Of a stretch of 64,000 bases of DNA, positions 24,776-32,996 are shown piece after piece. The notes beneath the pieces are model-generated. The model had not been told where the DNA came from. It made no database searches and saw nothing but the letters and a program-made list of their open reading frames with translations. The stretch's first letter is position 1. Each line of letters begins with the position of its first letter. Made by a program: the position numbers and the translations under genes. The DNA is from JAYWXI01 sp036016955 (lineage in GTDB: Bacteria > Bacteroidota > Bacteroidia > Flavobacteriales > Weeksellaceae). Location of the stretch: assembly GCF_036016955.1 (NCBI RefSeq), contig NZ_JAYWXI010000011.1:1-64000 (forward strand). Reading direction: 5' to 3'.

Positions 24776-25852
24776 TTAGTGGTATTTTAGTTTTAGGTCT
24801 GGGGTTATTTTCAGCAGGGTTTCGTAGATCAGCTGAATGACGTTTTGAACGTCTTTTTTATCCACCATTTCCACGGTGGTGTGCATGTAGCGCAAAGGAA
24901 GCGAGATTAAGGCACTGGGGACGCCACCGTTGGAATGGGCAAAGGCGTCGGTATCGGTGCCGGTTGCTCTGCTGGCTGCGGCTCTTTGGTAGGGGATTTT
25001 TTTCTCGTTGGCGGTTTTTACGATGAGGTCTCTCACATGATGATGGACGCTTGGGGCGAAGAAAACGACGGGGCCGTTGCCGCATTTTTGGTCTCCTTCT
25101 TTTTTCTTATCGATCATTGGAGTGGTGGTATCGTGGGTAACATCGGTAATGATAGCGAGGTTGGGCTTTAGGGTGTCGGCAATCATGTCGGCGCCATAGA
25201 GACCGACTTCTTCCTGCACGGAATTCACGATATAGAGACCGAAAGGCAGTTTGTTTTTGTTTTCTTTTATCAGGCGGGCGACTTCGGCTATCATAAATCC
25301 GCCGATACGGTTGTCCAGGGCTCGACCTACGAAATAGCGGTCGTTTAGTTCGAAAAACTCATCGGGATAGGTAATCATGCATCCGACGTGGATGCCGAGT
25401 GCTTCGACTTCTTTTTTGGACGTGGCGCCGCAGTCGATGAAGATATTTTCTATTTTGGGGACGGGTTCGTTGGCGTTGGCGCCTCGGGTGTGGATGGCGG
25501 GCCAGCCGAATACGCCTTTTACGACTCCTTTTTCACCGTGGATGTGGACGACTTTGGAAGGGGCGATCATTTGGTCGGAGCCTCCGTTGCGGATGACGTA
25601 GATTAGTCCGTCGTCGGTGATGTAATTAACGTACCACGAAATCTCGTCGGCATGGGCTTCGATCACGACTTTGAATTCTGCTTCGGGATTAATGATGCCG
25701 TAGCAGGTGCCGTAATGATCACTTTCGATAACGTCGACGTAGGGTTTAAGATAATTGGTCCATAGGGCTTGGCCTCGATGTTCGTAGCCTGTGGGAGAGG
25801 CAGTGTTGAGGTAATCCTTGAGAAAATCAAGTGATTTTTTTTTGAATTTCAT
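24776..25852 (-). CDS. M42-family aminopeptidase
   Basis: A 358-residue co-catalytic metallopeptidase of the M42 (FrvX/TET glutamyl aminopeptidase) family. Metal and catalytic motifs are present: E-A-H-A-D-E-I (His and Asp), R-A-L-D-N-R-I-G-G (bridging Asp), Q-E-E-V-G-L (base and metal Glu), I-I-T-D-V-T-H-D and the late Y-M-H-T-T-V-E-M His. Cytoplasmic, acts on short peptides. Typical family members assemble into a dodecameric tetrahedron. Precedes rpe on the same strand. Confidence 0.95.
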   Translation of the reverse strand: MKFKKKSLDFLKDYLNTASPTGYEHRGQALWTNYLKPYVDVIESDHYGTCYGIINPEAEFKVVIEAHADEISWYVNYITDDGLIYVIRNGGSDQMIAPSKVVHIHGEKGVVKGVFGWPAIHTRGANANEPVPKIENIFIDCGATSKKEVEALGIHVGCMITYPDEFFELNDRYFVGRALDNRIGGFMIAEVARLIKENKNKLPFGLYIVNSVQEEVGLYGADMIADTLKPNLAIITDVTHDTTTPMIDKKKEGDQKCGNGPVVFFAPSVHHHVRDLIVKTANEKKIPYQRAAASRATGTDTDAFAHSNGGVPSALISLPLRYMHTTVEMVDKKDVQNVIQLIYETLLKITPDLKLKYH

Positions 25853-25905
25853 AGAAAGGAATAATTTTTGTAATGGTTAATTGTTGATTTTGGCGAGTAA
25901 AAGTA

Positions 25906-26607
25906 ATGAAATTAAATCGAATTGGCTTTGTGTTTTTTGTGTTTTTGAGTTTTTCACTCTGGGCTCAGAACGATACCGTTTCTCGGGGGCTACGGCAATA
26001 TCCCGAGGCGCTTTTGCGGACGGATGAATTTGGTAATCGTTATTATTATGACCAAAGGCAGAAGGCGAAGGTGTACGAAATCAATGGAGAAATGGTGGTG
26101 GTGATGGATGAGCTAACGCTTCAGCGCAAACCGCGGTTTAATAATCCATTGGATCGCAATTATTATTATTTTTTGAATAAGAAGCTCAATCGGGTTTACC
26201 CTTTGTTTCTTCAGGCGTTGCAGCAGTACCGGGATTTGAACGCTCAGCTATCCGGAATGGAGGGTTCGGAGCGGCGGCAGTTTGCAAAGCAAAAACAGCA
26301 GGAACTTGCCGAGAAATATGAAGCCCAACTGAGGGATCTTACGACAACGGAAGGTCAGATTTTTGCTAAACTGATGCACCGGGCGACGGGGAAGACGGTC
26401 TATGAAATCATCAAGGAGTTGCGTGGAGGGTGGAGTGCTTTTTGGTGGAATGTTAAGGGCAATGCAGTGGATGTAGAGCTTCGTAAAGCGTACGATCCTT
26501 ATAGAAATCGGGAGGATGAATACGTGGAGTCTCTTTTGCAGAACAATTGGAGTTTGGGGTATTTGCAGCCTTATCCGGGGTACAACGAATTTAAAGTGAA
26601 AAAATAG
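25906..26607 (+). CDS. DUF4294 domain-containing exported protein
   Basis: A 233-residue protein with a signal peptide (MKLNRIGFVFFVFLSFSLWA). The mature region matches DUF4294, a Bacteroidota family of unknown function: a central helix-rich part with Y-Y-F-L-N-K-K-L-N-R-V-Y-P-L, a Gln/Glu-rich coiled segment around residues 120-150, then K-L-M-H-R-A-T-G-K-T-V-Y-E-I-I-K-E-L-R-G-G-W-S-A-F-W-W-N and a tail ending in Y-P-G-Y-N-E-F. The S1/P1 nuclease gene begins one base after its stop, so the two are probably cotranscribed. Confidence 0.9.
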   Translation: MKLNRIGFVFFVFLSFSLWAQNDTVSRGLRQYPEALLRTDEFGNRYYYDQRQKAKVYEINGEMVVVMDELTLQRKPRFNNPLDRNYYYFLNKKLNRVYPLFLQALQQYRDLNAQLSGMEGSERRQFAKQKQQELAEKYEAQLRDLTTTEGQIFAKLMHRATGKTVYEIIKELRGGWSAFWWNVKGNAVDVELRKAYDPYRNREDEYVESLLQNNWSLGYLQPYPGYNEFKVKK

Positions 26608-26608
26608 A

Positions 26609-27409
26609 GTGATGAGAGAAAACGGTTGGTTCTGCAGATTGGCCTTTGTGGTTTTTATGGCGTATTCTTTTCCTTTGTGGGCTTGGGGTACGACGGGGCA
26701 TCGGGTTATTGCGGAGGTGGCGGAAAACCATCTGAATGGTCGGGCGAAAAAAGAACTTCGTAAACTTATCGGCTCTCAAAAATTAGCGTATTGGGCGAAT
26801 TGGCCGGATTTTATCAGATCGGATACGACGGGCGTTTGGAAATCCACGGAGGCTTGGCATTATGTTAATATTCCGCCACAATCGGATCGGGCAGTGTTTG
26901 AGCAAATGCTCCAATCCCAAAAAGGGCCGAACCTTTATACGGAAATAAAGCGTCTTTCTTCCAAACTGAAAAATCGGCAGACACCTTCCGCAGAGCGGGC
27001 AATTGCGTTGAGATTTTTGGTTCACCTAATGGGCGATTTGGCTCAGCCTATGCATATTGGTCGGCAGGAGGATCTCGGCGGGAATAAGATTAAGCTTTCG
27101 TTTTTTGGCGAGCCCACCAATCTGCATGCGCTTTGGGATAGTCGGCTTGTGGATCATAGTCGATACAGTTACTCGGAATATGCTCGTGTTTTGGATGTTA
27201 AAAACCGTAGGGAAAGGCGGGCGATTATGGCGGGGTCGTTGGAAGATTGGTTTTACGAATACCATCAGGTAACCAATACCATTTACGCGTATACAGGGGC
27301 GGAAAAAAATTATGCTTACGATTACGTTTACCGCTTTAATGACGTTTTGGAGCGGCAGCTTTATTATGGCGGGCTTCGTTTGGCTAAAGTGCTGAACGAA
27401 TGTTTATAG
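26609..27409 (+). CDS. S1/P1-family secreted nuclease
   Basis: A 266-residue zinc nuclease that degrades single-stranded nucleic acids to 5'-nucleotides. The signal peptide (residues 1-25) is placed so that Trp26 becomes the mature N-terminus, as required because that Trp is a zinc ligand. It is followed by G-T-T-G-H-R (His31). Further metal ligands are seen in A-N-W-P-D, W-H-Y-V-N, H-L-M-G-D-L-A-Q-P-M-H and N-L-H-A-L-W-D. Intact, unlike the five phosphoesterase genes to its left. Its last six bases overlap the 3' end of the convergent NUDIX gene. Confidence 0.95.
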   Translation: MMRENGWFCRLAFVVFMAYSFPLWAWGTTGHRVIAEVAENHLNGRAKKELRKLIGSQKLAYWANWPDFIRSDTTGVWKSTEAWHYVNIPPQSDRAVFEQMLQSQKGPNLYTEIKRLSSKLKNRQTPSAERAIALRFLVHLMGDLAQPMHIGRQEDLGGNKIKLSFFGEPTNLHALWDSRLVDHSRYSYSEYARVLDVKNRRERRAIMAGSLEDWFYEYHQVTNTIYAYTGAEKNYAYDYVYRFNDVLERQLYYGGLRLAKVLNECL

Positions 27410-27820
27410 AAAGCGTTTTTTCAGCTTGTCGAATACGATTCGGTCCACGGGCAGCGGGAAAGGGTTGTCTTCGGACTCAAGAGGGAGCCATTCGGTTTTT
27501 TCGATGTTGGGATCTGCCGGGGTTTCGGGCGAGTGGTTTTCGGTTTCCACGAGGTAGTAGACGGTAAGGAGCTGCTCATCGGAACGGAATTTGGAAACGA
27601 TAAAATCCTCTTGGGTGTAGAAGTGTTCCCAGTGGGTGAGTTTTAGATTTAATTCTTCCGAAAATTCTCTTTTTAGACAGTCTATGATGCCTTCGCCCAA
27701 TTCCAGGCCTCCTCCGGGAAATTTAATGAGTGGGTGGCTTTGGTAATGTTCATGAAGGACGAGGACTTTCTTTTCTTTTAGGCATAATCCGTATACGCGG
27801 AGGTTGATTTTTCGAATCAT
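27404..27820 (-). CDS. NUDIX hydrolase
   Basis: A 138-residue protein with a complete NUDIX box: G-G-L-E-L-G-E, then seven residues, then R-E-F-S-E-E-L-N-L (pattern G-x5-E-x7-REUxEExGU; the usual Gly near the end is Asn). It hydrolyses nucleoside diphosphates linked to another moiety; the substrate cannot be predicted. The gene ends within the convergent S1/P1 nuclease gene and its start is one base after the stop of mnmD. Confidence 0.93.
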   Translation of the reverse strand: MIRKINLRVYGLCLKEKKVLVLHEHYQSHPLIKFPGGGLELGEGIIDCLKREFSEELNLKLTHWEHFYTQEDFIVSKFRSDEQLLTVYYLVETENHSPETPADPNIEKTEWLPLESEDNPFPLPVDRIVFDKLKKRFL

Positions 27821-27821
27821 A

Positions 27822-28496
27822 TCAATATTTTATGGCGTTTAGCATCTCTCTTTTACCTGGAGGGCCTTGTTTTTTTTCGACTTCAAAGCCGAGGTCTTGG
27901 AGAATTCGTCTTACGCTTCCTTTGGAGGAATAGGTGGTAAATAACCCGCCTTGCCTCATTTTTTGGCTTACCATTTCCAATAGGGGGCGTTCCCACAGGT
28001 CGGGCTGTACTCTTGCACCGAAACAGTCGAAATAGACGAGGTCAATTGGGGGAAGCTCAATGGAGGCGAGTTGGTGAAAATCGGTTTTGATTTTGGTCAG
28101 ATGGAAATTGGGGAGAATGGGGTGTTCTTCTTCCCATGGAATCTGATGGATTTTGGTGTTGTGGATTTTGATTTCGGGGTTTTGAAATAGGGAAGGGTAG
28201 TTTAGGGCTTCGATTTCTTCGGGTTGAACGGGGTATTTTTCCAGACCGAAGTAACGTATTTTTTGGTGCGGTTCGTTTTTTAAATATTCATCAATGGATA
28301 CCAAAACGTTTAAACCTGTGCCGAAACCCAGTTCAAGTATGTTGATTTCGTAATGGTTTAGTTGTTTTAATCCGTTTTTTATAAAAACGTGTTGGGCTTC
28401 TTGTAGAGCGCCGTGTCCGGAATGGTAGCCTTCATTTAACTCATTGATAAATAAAGTTTTGCTTCCGTCGTTGGTGGTTTTTACTTCCCTTTTCAT
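27822..28496 (-). CDS. mnmD: tRNA (mnm5s2U34) methyltransferase MnmD
   Basis: A SAM-dependent methyltransferase corresponding to the N-terminal domain of MnmC and found as a stand-alone protein (MnmD) in Bacteroidota. It makes the final methylation of the wobble uridine in tRNAs for Lys, Glu and Gln. Motifs: N-E-x-Y-H-S-x-x-G-A-x-x-E-A near the N-terminus, the SAM site L-E-L-G-F-G-T-G-L-N, Y-F-D-C-F-G, P-D-L-W, and the C-terminal G-P-P-G-K-R-E-M. The ATG at 28496 is preferred over one five codons upstream because it begins the conserved K-R-E-V-K region. No fused oxidoreductase domain. Confidence 0.92.
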   Translation of the reverse strand: MKREVKTTNDGSKTLFINELNEGYHSGHGALQEAQHVFIKNGLKQLNHYEINILELGFGTGLNVLVSIDEYLKNEPHQKIRYFGLEKYPVQPEEIEALNYPSLFQNPEIKIHNTKIHQIPWEEEHPILPNFHLTKIKTDFHQLASIELPPIDLVYFDCFGARVQPDLWERPLLEMVSQKMRQGGLFTTYSSKGSVRRILQDLGFEVEKKQGPPGKREMLNAIKY

Positions 28497-28547
28497 GCTA
28501 AAATTTTTCAAAAATAATTTAAAATTATTAAATTGGAAAATTATTAT

Positions 28548-28555
28548 TATATTTG
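28548..28555 (+). promoter_or_regulatory. Bacteroidota -7 element (TATATTTG) for ilvE
   Basis: TATATTTG matches TAnnTTTG and ends 24 nt before the ATG at 28580. It shows that the in-frame TTG at 28553 is not the start codon. Confidence 0.6.
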
Positions 28556-28579
28556 TTAAAATTAAATTATTTTAGAAAA

Positions 28580-29659
28580 ATGATAATTCAAAAAACCACT
28601 GATTCTAGACTTTCTACTTTCGACCAGGATAATTTTTCGTTTGGCAACACGTTTATCGACCACATGGTAATTTGCGAGTACGACAACGGGGCTTGGGGCG
28701 AAGTTAAGCTGATGCCTTACGGGCCACTTCCTTTTACGCCGGCGATGATGGGCGTGAATTACGGACAGGCTTGTTTTGAGGGAATGAAGGCTTATAAGGA
28801 TGCTGATGGCGAGGTGTTTTTGTTCCGTGTGGATAAAAATTTTGAACGGATTAACAAGTCGGCTAAGCGTTTGGCTATGCCGGAAATCACCGAGGAAATG
28901 TTTGTGAATGGGCTTAAGGCTCTTGTGGATGTGGATCGGGATTGGATTCCGCATGGGGAAGGCTTTTCGTTGTATCTTCGTCCGCTAATTTTTGCTACGG
29001 AGGAAGCTTTGAAGGCTCGGATATCGAAGAAGTACATGTTTGCGATTGTAGCTACGCCTGCGAAAAACTATTATACGGAGCCGGTTTCGGTTAAGATTTC
29101 GGATTATTATTCGCGTGCGGCTAGCGGTGGGGTTGGATTTGCGAAAGCGGCGGGTAATTATGCGGCGGCTTTTTACCCTACAAAACTAGCTAACGAAGAG
29201 GGGTATGAGCAGGTGATTTGGACGGATGATGCCACACACGAACATTTTGAAGAGAGTGGTACGATGAACGTTTTTGTAAGGATTAACGATACGATTTATA
29301 CCCCTAAGACTTCGGATAAAATTTTGGATGGTGTAACCCGAGACAGTTTTATTCAGTTGGCTAAAGCACGCGGTATCGAAGTGGTTGTGGATGACGTGAG
29401 GGTTGCAGACGTTTTGGAAGCGCACCGTCAAGGCACATTGAAGGAAGTTTGGGGCGTTGGTACGGCTGTGGTTACCAGTGTTTTCCAGTCGTTGGGATAT
29501 AAAGGAGAAAAGTTTGATTTGCCTCAGCTTTCTCCAGAGGAGAGTTTTGCGTTGAGTCTTCAGAAAGCGTTGGTGGACATTCAGACCAATAAGGCGGAAG
29601 ATCCGTTCGGTTGGAGATTGAAGGTGGAAAAAGGGATTTATACGTCTTTTCAGTCTTAA
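28580..29659 (+). CDS. ilvE: Branched-chain amino acid aminotransferase
   Basis: A 359-residue fold-type IV PLP enzyme catalysing the last step of Ile, Leu and Val synthesis or the first of their breakdown. Signatures: G-Q-A-C-F-E-G-M-K-A-Y, L-Y-L-R-P-L-I-F-A-T-E, P-V-S-V-K-I-S-D-Y-Y-S-R-A-A-S-G-G-V-G-F-A-K-A-A-G-N-Y-A with the PLP Lys in this block, E-S-G-T-M-N-V-F and G-V-G-T-A-V-V-T. The start at 28580 is chosen because the -7 element overlaps the alternative upstream start. Followed by a strong terminator. Confidence 0.96.
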   Translation: MIIQKTTDSRLSTFDQDNFSFGNTFIDHMVICEYDNGAWGEVKLMPYGPLPFTPAMMGVNYGQACFEGMKAYKDADGEVFLFRVDKNFERINKSAKRLAMPEITEEMFVNGLKALVDVDRDWIPHGEGFSLYLRPLIFATEEALKARISKKYMFAIVATPAKNYYTEPVSVKISDYYSRAASGGVGFAKAAGNYAAAFYPTKLANEEGYEQVIWTDDATHEHFEESGTMNVFVRINDTIYTPKTSDKILDGVTRDSFIQLAKARGIEVVVDDVRVADVLEAHRQGTLKEVWGVGTAVVTSVFQSLGYKGEKFDLPQLSPEESFALSLQKALVDIQTNKAEDPFGWRLKVEKGIYTSFQS

Positions 29660-29679
29660 AAAAGTGAAATAGCAAATGA

Positions 29680-29713
29680 AAATATCCGGAAGCCTTATCC
29701 GGATATTTTTTTT
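29680..29713 (+). terminator. Terminator after ilvE
   Basis: Perfect 11-bp stem (29680-29690 with 29698-29708) with a 7-nt loop and a T run. Confidence 0.9.
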
Positions 29714-29746
29714 GGTACAAGAAAAATGATTAATTTCGCCAAACCT

Positions 29747-30253
29747 ATGAATAAAGCTTTGTTTTTTGCTATTTTTGTGTTGGCTTCTTGTGCTGGTCCG
29801 GAGGAGGTGCATGCTCCAGTGGGACAGGGGAATGGCGGCTCGGAACTCGCCGCTTCGGTGAATCGGGCAAAGGCGCAGAATGCGGCAGAAAGACGGCAGA
29901 TTGAACAGTGGATGGCGGGGCAATCGGAGGTTTTTTATCCGATGCCGCTTAACTATTGGATTAATTTGGAGGGGCTTGAGTCTCGCCGGCGTCGAAAGGA
30001 AGGAGAGCGTGTGTCTTATCTTTTTCGGGTTTACGACTTTTCGGGGAAACCGATTGGGCGGCCGAAAGAAGTGAAAGAAGCGGTTTTGGGGCATTTTGAG
30101 GGAATCAAAGCGGTGGAGGATGCGCTGGGGTATCTGCACAAGGGGGAGGAGGCTACTCTTTTGGTTCCTTCGGTTTTGGCTTACGGAACGTATGGCGACG
30201 GCGACGAAATCATGGGAAATATGCCCTTGATTATCAAACTTAAATTGCTATGA
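29747..30253 (+). CDS. gldI: GldI-like gliding motility-associated PPIase lipoprotein
   Basis: A 168-residue lipoprotein with signal MNKALFFAIFVLASC (Cys15). The region N-A-A-E-R-R-Q-I-E-Q-W-M and Y-P-M-P-L-N-Y-W resembles GldI, an FKBP-like lipoprotein required for gliding and type IX secretion in Flavobacterium. The C-terminal half has the FKBP pattern (V-S-Y-L-F-R-V-Y-D, G-I-K-A-V-E-D-A-L, G-E-E-A-T-L-L-V-P-S-V-L-A-Y-G). The start at 29747 gives the lipoprotein signal directly. It overlaps the next PPIase gene by four bases (ATGA). GldI in the strict sense is likely but not proven here. Confidence 0.7.
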   Translation: MNKALFFAIFVLASCAGPEEVHAPVGQGNGGSELAASVNRAKAQNAAERRQIEQWMAGQSEVFYPMPLNYWINLEGLESRRRRKEGERVSYLFRVYDFSGKPIGRPKEVKEAVLGHFEGIKAVEDALGYLHKGEEATLLVPSVLAYGTYGDGDEIMGNMPLIIKLKLL

Positions 30254-31332
30254 AAAAACTTGGAAATAAATTATTAATGGCATTGGCGGCAGGGTCGCTG
30301 ATGAGTTGTGTATCAATATATAAAAAGATGAATGTAGACAAAGAAATTTATGAAGGCCTCGAAAATGGCCTGTATGCGAATCTTCAAACTTCCAAAGGGA
30401 ATATGCTGGTAAAGCTGGAGGATGAGAAATCTCCGGTAACGGTAGCGAATTTTGTGGGATTGGCCGAAGGTAAAATTGAAAATGAAACGAAAGGTAAAGG
30501 AAAACCTTTCTATGACGGAACCATTTTCCACCGTGTCATCCAGGATTTTATGATTCAGGGAGGGGATCCTCAAGGTACGGGGATGGGAGGCCCTGGCTAT
30601 AAGTTCGATGACGAGAAAAACGATTTGAAGCACACGGGCAAAGGCGTTTTATCCATGGCGAATTCCGGTGCGAATACGAACGGCTCCCAGTTTTTTATCA
30701 CGCAGGTAGCGACCCCTTGGTTGGATGGGCGTCATACGGTTTTCGGTAAGGTTGTTCACGGGTTGGAGGTTATCGACACCATTGCAGTTGTGAAGAAAGG
30801 GGCTCAGGATCGTCCTGTGGAAGATGTGGTTTTAGAAAAGGTATCGGTGTTTGGTAAAGGCGAGTCCTATAAAGAGTACGATGCGGCTAAAATTTTTGAA
30901 GAGGGAAAATCTAAAATTCAAGAAAATAACAAGTTTTTTCTTTTAAAGCAAGAAGAGGAAGCCAAGAAGAAACTGGAAGAACTGAAAGCCGGCATGCAGA
31001 CTACAGCATCGGGGCTGATGTATAAGATCACGAAGAAAGGAGAAGGTAAGAAAGCGGAAAAAGGTCAAACGGTGGCGGTGCATTATGCGGGAAAACTGAC
31101 AAATGGAAAAGAGTTTGATAATTCCTTCAAGCGTGGCGAACCGATTGAGTTTCCGGTAGGAATGGGAATGGTGATTCGGGGATGGGACGAAGGCATTCTT
31201 TTGCTTAACGAAGGGGACGAAGCGACCTTCCTTATTCCTCCGACGTTAGGGTATGGCGAGCGGGGTGCTGGCGGGGTTATTCCTCCCAATGCTTGGTTGC
31301 TCTTTGACGTTCAGTTGGTAAAAGTGAAATAA
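30250..31332 (+). CDS. Dual-domain peptidylprolyl isomerase: cyclophilin fused to FKBP
   Basis: A 360-residue lipoprotein (signal MKKLGNKLLMALAAGSLMSC, Cys20). Residues about 40-205 are a cyclophilin domain (F-H-R-V-I-Q-D-F-M-I-Q-G-G-D-P, S-M-A-N-S-G-A-N-T-N-G-S-Q-F-F-I-T, W-L-D-G-R-H-T-V-F-G). A Glu/Lys-rich helical linker (about 210-250) leads to an FKBP domain (V-H-Y-A-G-K-L-T-N-G, G-W-D-E-G-I-L-L-L, Y-G-E-R-G-A-G-G-V-I-P-P-N). Both active-site sets look complete, so the protein has two unrelated prolyl isomerase folds on one periplasm-facing chain. Start overlaps the gldI stop. Confidence 0.95.
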   Translation: MKKLGNKLLMALAAGSLMSCVSIYKKMNVDKEIYEGLENGLYANLQTSKGNMLVKLEDEKSPVTVANFVGLAEGKIENETKGKGKPFYDGTIFHRVIQDFMIQGGDPQGTGMGGPGYKFDDEKNDLKHTGKGVLSMANSGANTNGSQFFITQVATPWLDGRHTVFGKVVHGLEVIDTIAVVKKGAQDRPVEDVVLEKVSVFGKGESYKEYDAAKIFEEGKSKIQENNKFFLLKQEEEAKKKLEELKAGMQTTASGLMYKITKKGEGKKAEKGQTVAVHYAGKLTNGKEFDNSFKRGEPIEFPVGMGMVIRGWDEGILLLNEGDEATFLIPPTLGYGERGAGGVIPPNAWLLFDVQLVKVK

Positions 31333-31354
31333 ACGCTGAATTTTATAAGATTTA

Positions 31355-31380
31355 AGGCTCCGTTTTTCGGAGCTTTTTTT
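31355..31380 (+). terminator. Terminator after the dual PPIase gene
   Basis: Six-base stem (31357-31362 with 31368-31373) with a T5 loop and a T7 tail. It also shows that an ATG at 31381 is unlikely to start the next gene. Confidence 0.8.
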
Positions 31381-31473
31381 ATGGGATTTCGTTTTGGGGA
31401 AGCCGACTTTGGGCGGGGGTTTTACTTCCCGAAAAAAAATCGTAATATTAGAGTCTTAATTTTAACAGGATTT

Positions 31474-32928
31474 ATGCAGACTTTACTTTCGGGTTCTATG
31501 ACGCTTGACGGATTGATCAAGGCGGTTAATACGGTGATTTGGTCGGATGTTTTTATCGTGCTTTGCATTGCGGTCGGATTGTATTTTAGCTTGCGGACTC
31601 GCTTTATGCAACTGCGTTTGGTAAAGGATATGGTGGGGCAGCTTTTCAGTGAGAATAGCAGTGATAAAGGGGTTTCTCCTTTTCAGGCTTTTGCCATTGC
31701 GATTGCCGGAAGGGTTGGGACGGGGAATATTGCTGGTGTGGCGACGGCTATTGCGATGGGAGGTCCTGGGGCGGTTTTTTGGATGTGGTTGATTGCGTTT
31801 TTGGGGAGTTCGACGGCTTTTGTGGAAGCGGCATTGGGGCAGATTTACAAGGTGGAAAAAAACGGGCATTACCGTGGGGGTCCGGCTTATTATATTGAGA
31901 AAGGTCTTGGTAAAAAGTGGTATGCCGTATTGTTTGCGGTGGCTACCATTATTTCTTGTACGCTTTTTCTTCCTGGGGTGCAATCCAATAGTATTGCGGA
32001 AGGGATGAATGGGGCGTTTTCGTTTAACAAATTGGGAGTCGGTGTGGCTGTGGCGGTGGCTTTGGCGTTGATTATTGTGGGCGGGGTGAAACGGATTGGT
32101 CGTTTTGCGGAAGTGACGGTTTCCTTCATGGCGGGAGCTTATATTTTGATGGCTGTCGTTATTATTTTAATGAATATTCATCATGTGCCTTCGGCTTTGC
32201 GTTTGATTTTTTCTTCGGCTTTTGGGATGGATGCTACTTTTGGCGGGATTATAGGTTCGGCGGTGGCTTTTGGGGTGAAGCGGGGGATTTATTCCAATGA
32301 GGCTGGGCAGGGGACGGCTCCTCATGCGGCGGCGGCGGCGACGACGACGCATCCTGCCAAGCAGGGGATTTTACAGGCGTTTTCGGTGTATATTGATACG
32401 CTTTTTGTTTGTACAGCAACGGCTTTTATCATTCTTTTTTCGGGGAAGTATAATGTAAAGGACGGAGCCGGAGGCTTTTTGTACGAAAATCTTCCGGGGG
32501 TTGAGGAAGGGGCTTTGTTTACTCAAGCGGCGATTTCGGAGCATTTTCCTCATTTTGGGGATGTGTTTGTGGCGTTGGCTTTGTTGTTTTTTGCTTTTAC
32601 GACGGTATTGGCTTATTATTTCATTGCCGAATCCAATTTTTATTATTTGAAGCAAGAGTTAACTAATAAGCATTGGCTTTGGCTGGTGAGGGTTCCTTTT
32701 TTTGCGAGCGTGATTTATGGGGCGACGACGACTGGTGGAACGGCTTGGGGCTTGGGAGACATCGGGGTAGGGGTTATGGCTTGGTTGAATATTATTGCGG
32801 TTGTTCTTTTGCAGAAAACGGCGCTGAAAACCCTTAAAGATTATGAAGAGCAGAAGAAGGAAGGGAAAAACCCCGTGTTTGATCCTGAAAAACTGGGCAT
32901 AAAGAATACTTCGGAATGGAATAAATGA
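31474..32928 (+). CDS. AGCS-family alanine/glycine:cation symporter
   Basis: An inner-membrane sodium- or proton-coupled amino acid symporter of about 484 residues. Family marks: R-V-G-T-G-N-I-A-G-V-A-T-A, G-G-P-G-A-V-F-W-M-W-L-I-A-F-L-G-S-S-T-A-F-V-E-A-A-L-G, Y-R-G-G-P-A-Y-Y-I, and S-N-E-A-G-Q-G-T-A-P-H-A-A-A-A. About 11 hydrophobic segments. The start at 31474 is preferred because the in-frame ATG at 31381 abuts the upstream terminator and adds a non-conserved extension. Monocistronic, with a terminator after it. Confidence 0.92.
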   Translation: MQTLLSGSMTLDGLIKAVNTVIWSDVFIVLCIAVGLYFSLRTRFMQLRLVKDMVGQLFSENSSDKGVSPFQAFAIAIAGRVGTGNIAGVATAIAMGGPGAVFWMWLIAFLGSSTAFVEAALGQIYKVEKNGHYRGGPAYYIEKGLGKKWYAVLFAVATIISCTLFLPGVQSNSIAEGMNGAFSFNKLGVGVAVAVALALIIVGGVKRIGRFAEVTVSFMAGAYILMAVVIILMNIHHVPSALRLIFSSAFGMDATFGGIIGSAVAFGVKRGIYSNEAGQGTAPHAAAAATTTHPAKQGILQAFSVYIDTLFVCTATAFIILFSGKYNVKDGAGGFLYENLPGVEEGALFTQAAISEHFPHFGDVFVALALLFFAFTTVLAYYFIAESNFYYLKQELTNKHWLWLVRVPFFASVIYGATTTGGTAWGLGDIGVGVMAWLNIIAVVLLQKTALKTLKDYEEQKKEGKNPVFDPEKLGIKNTSEWNK

Positions 32929-32950
32929 TTAAATTAAAAAAGATAAATAA

Positions 32951-32985
32951 AAAAAGAGGATACTTTTAATTGCAGCCTCTTTTTT
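32951..32985. terminator. Bidirectional terminator
   Basis: Nine-base inverted repeat (32951-32959 with 32977-32985) with A and T tracts, between the convergent symporter gene and metG. Confidence 0.75.
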
Positions 32986-32996
32986 ATTAGGTTGTT

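Noticed and set aside
29186..30139. 317-codon minus-strand frame
   Set aside because: Antisense to ilvE, its terminator and gldI; it crosses a strong terminator hairpin.
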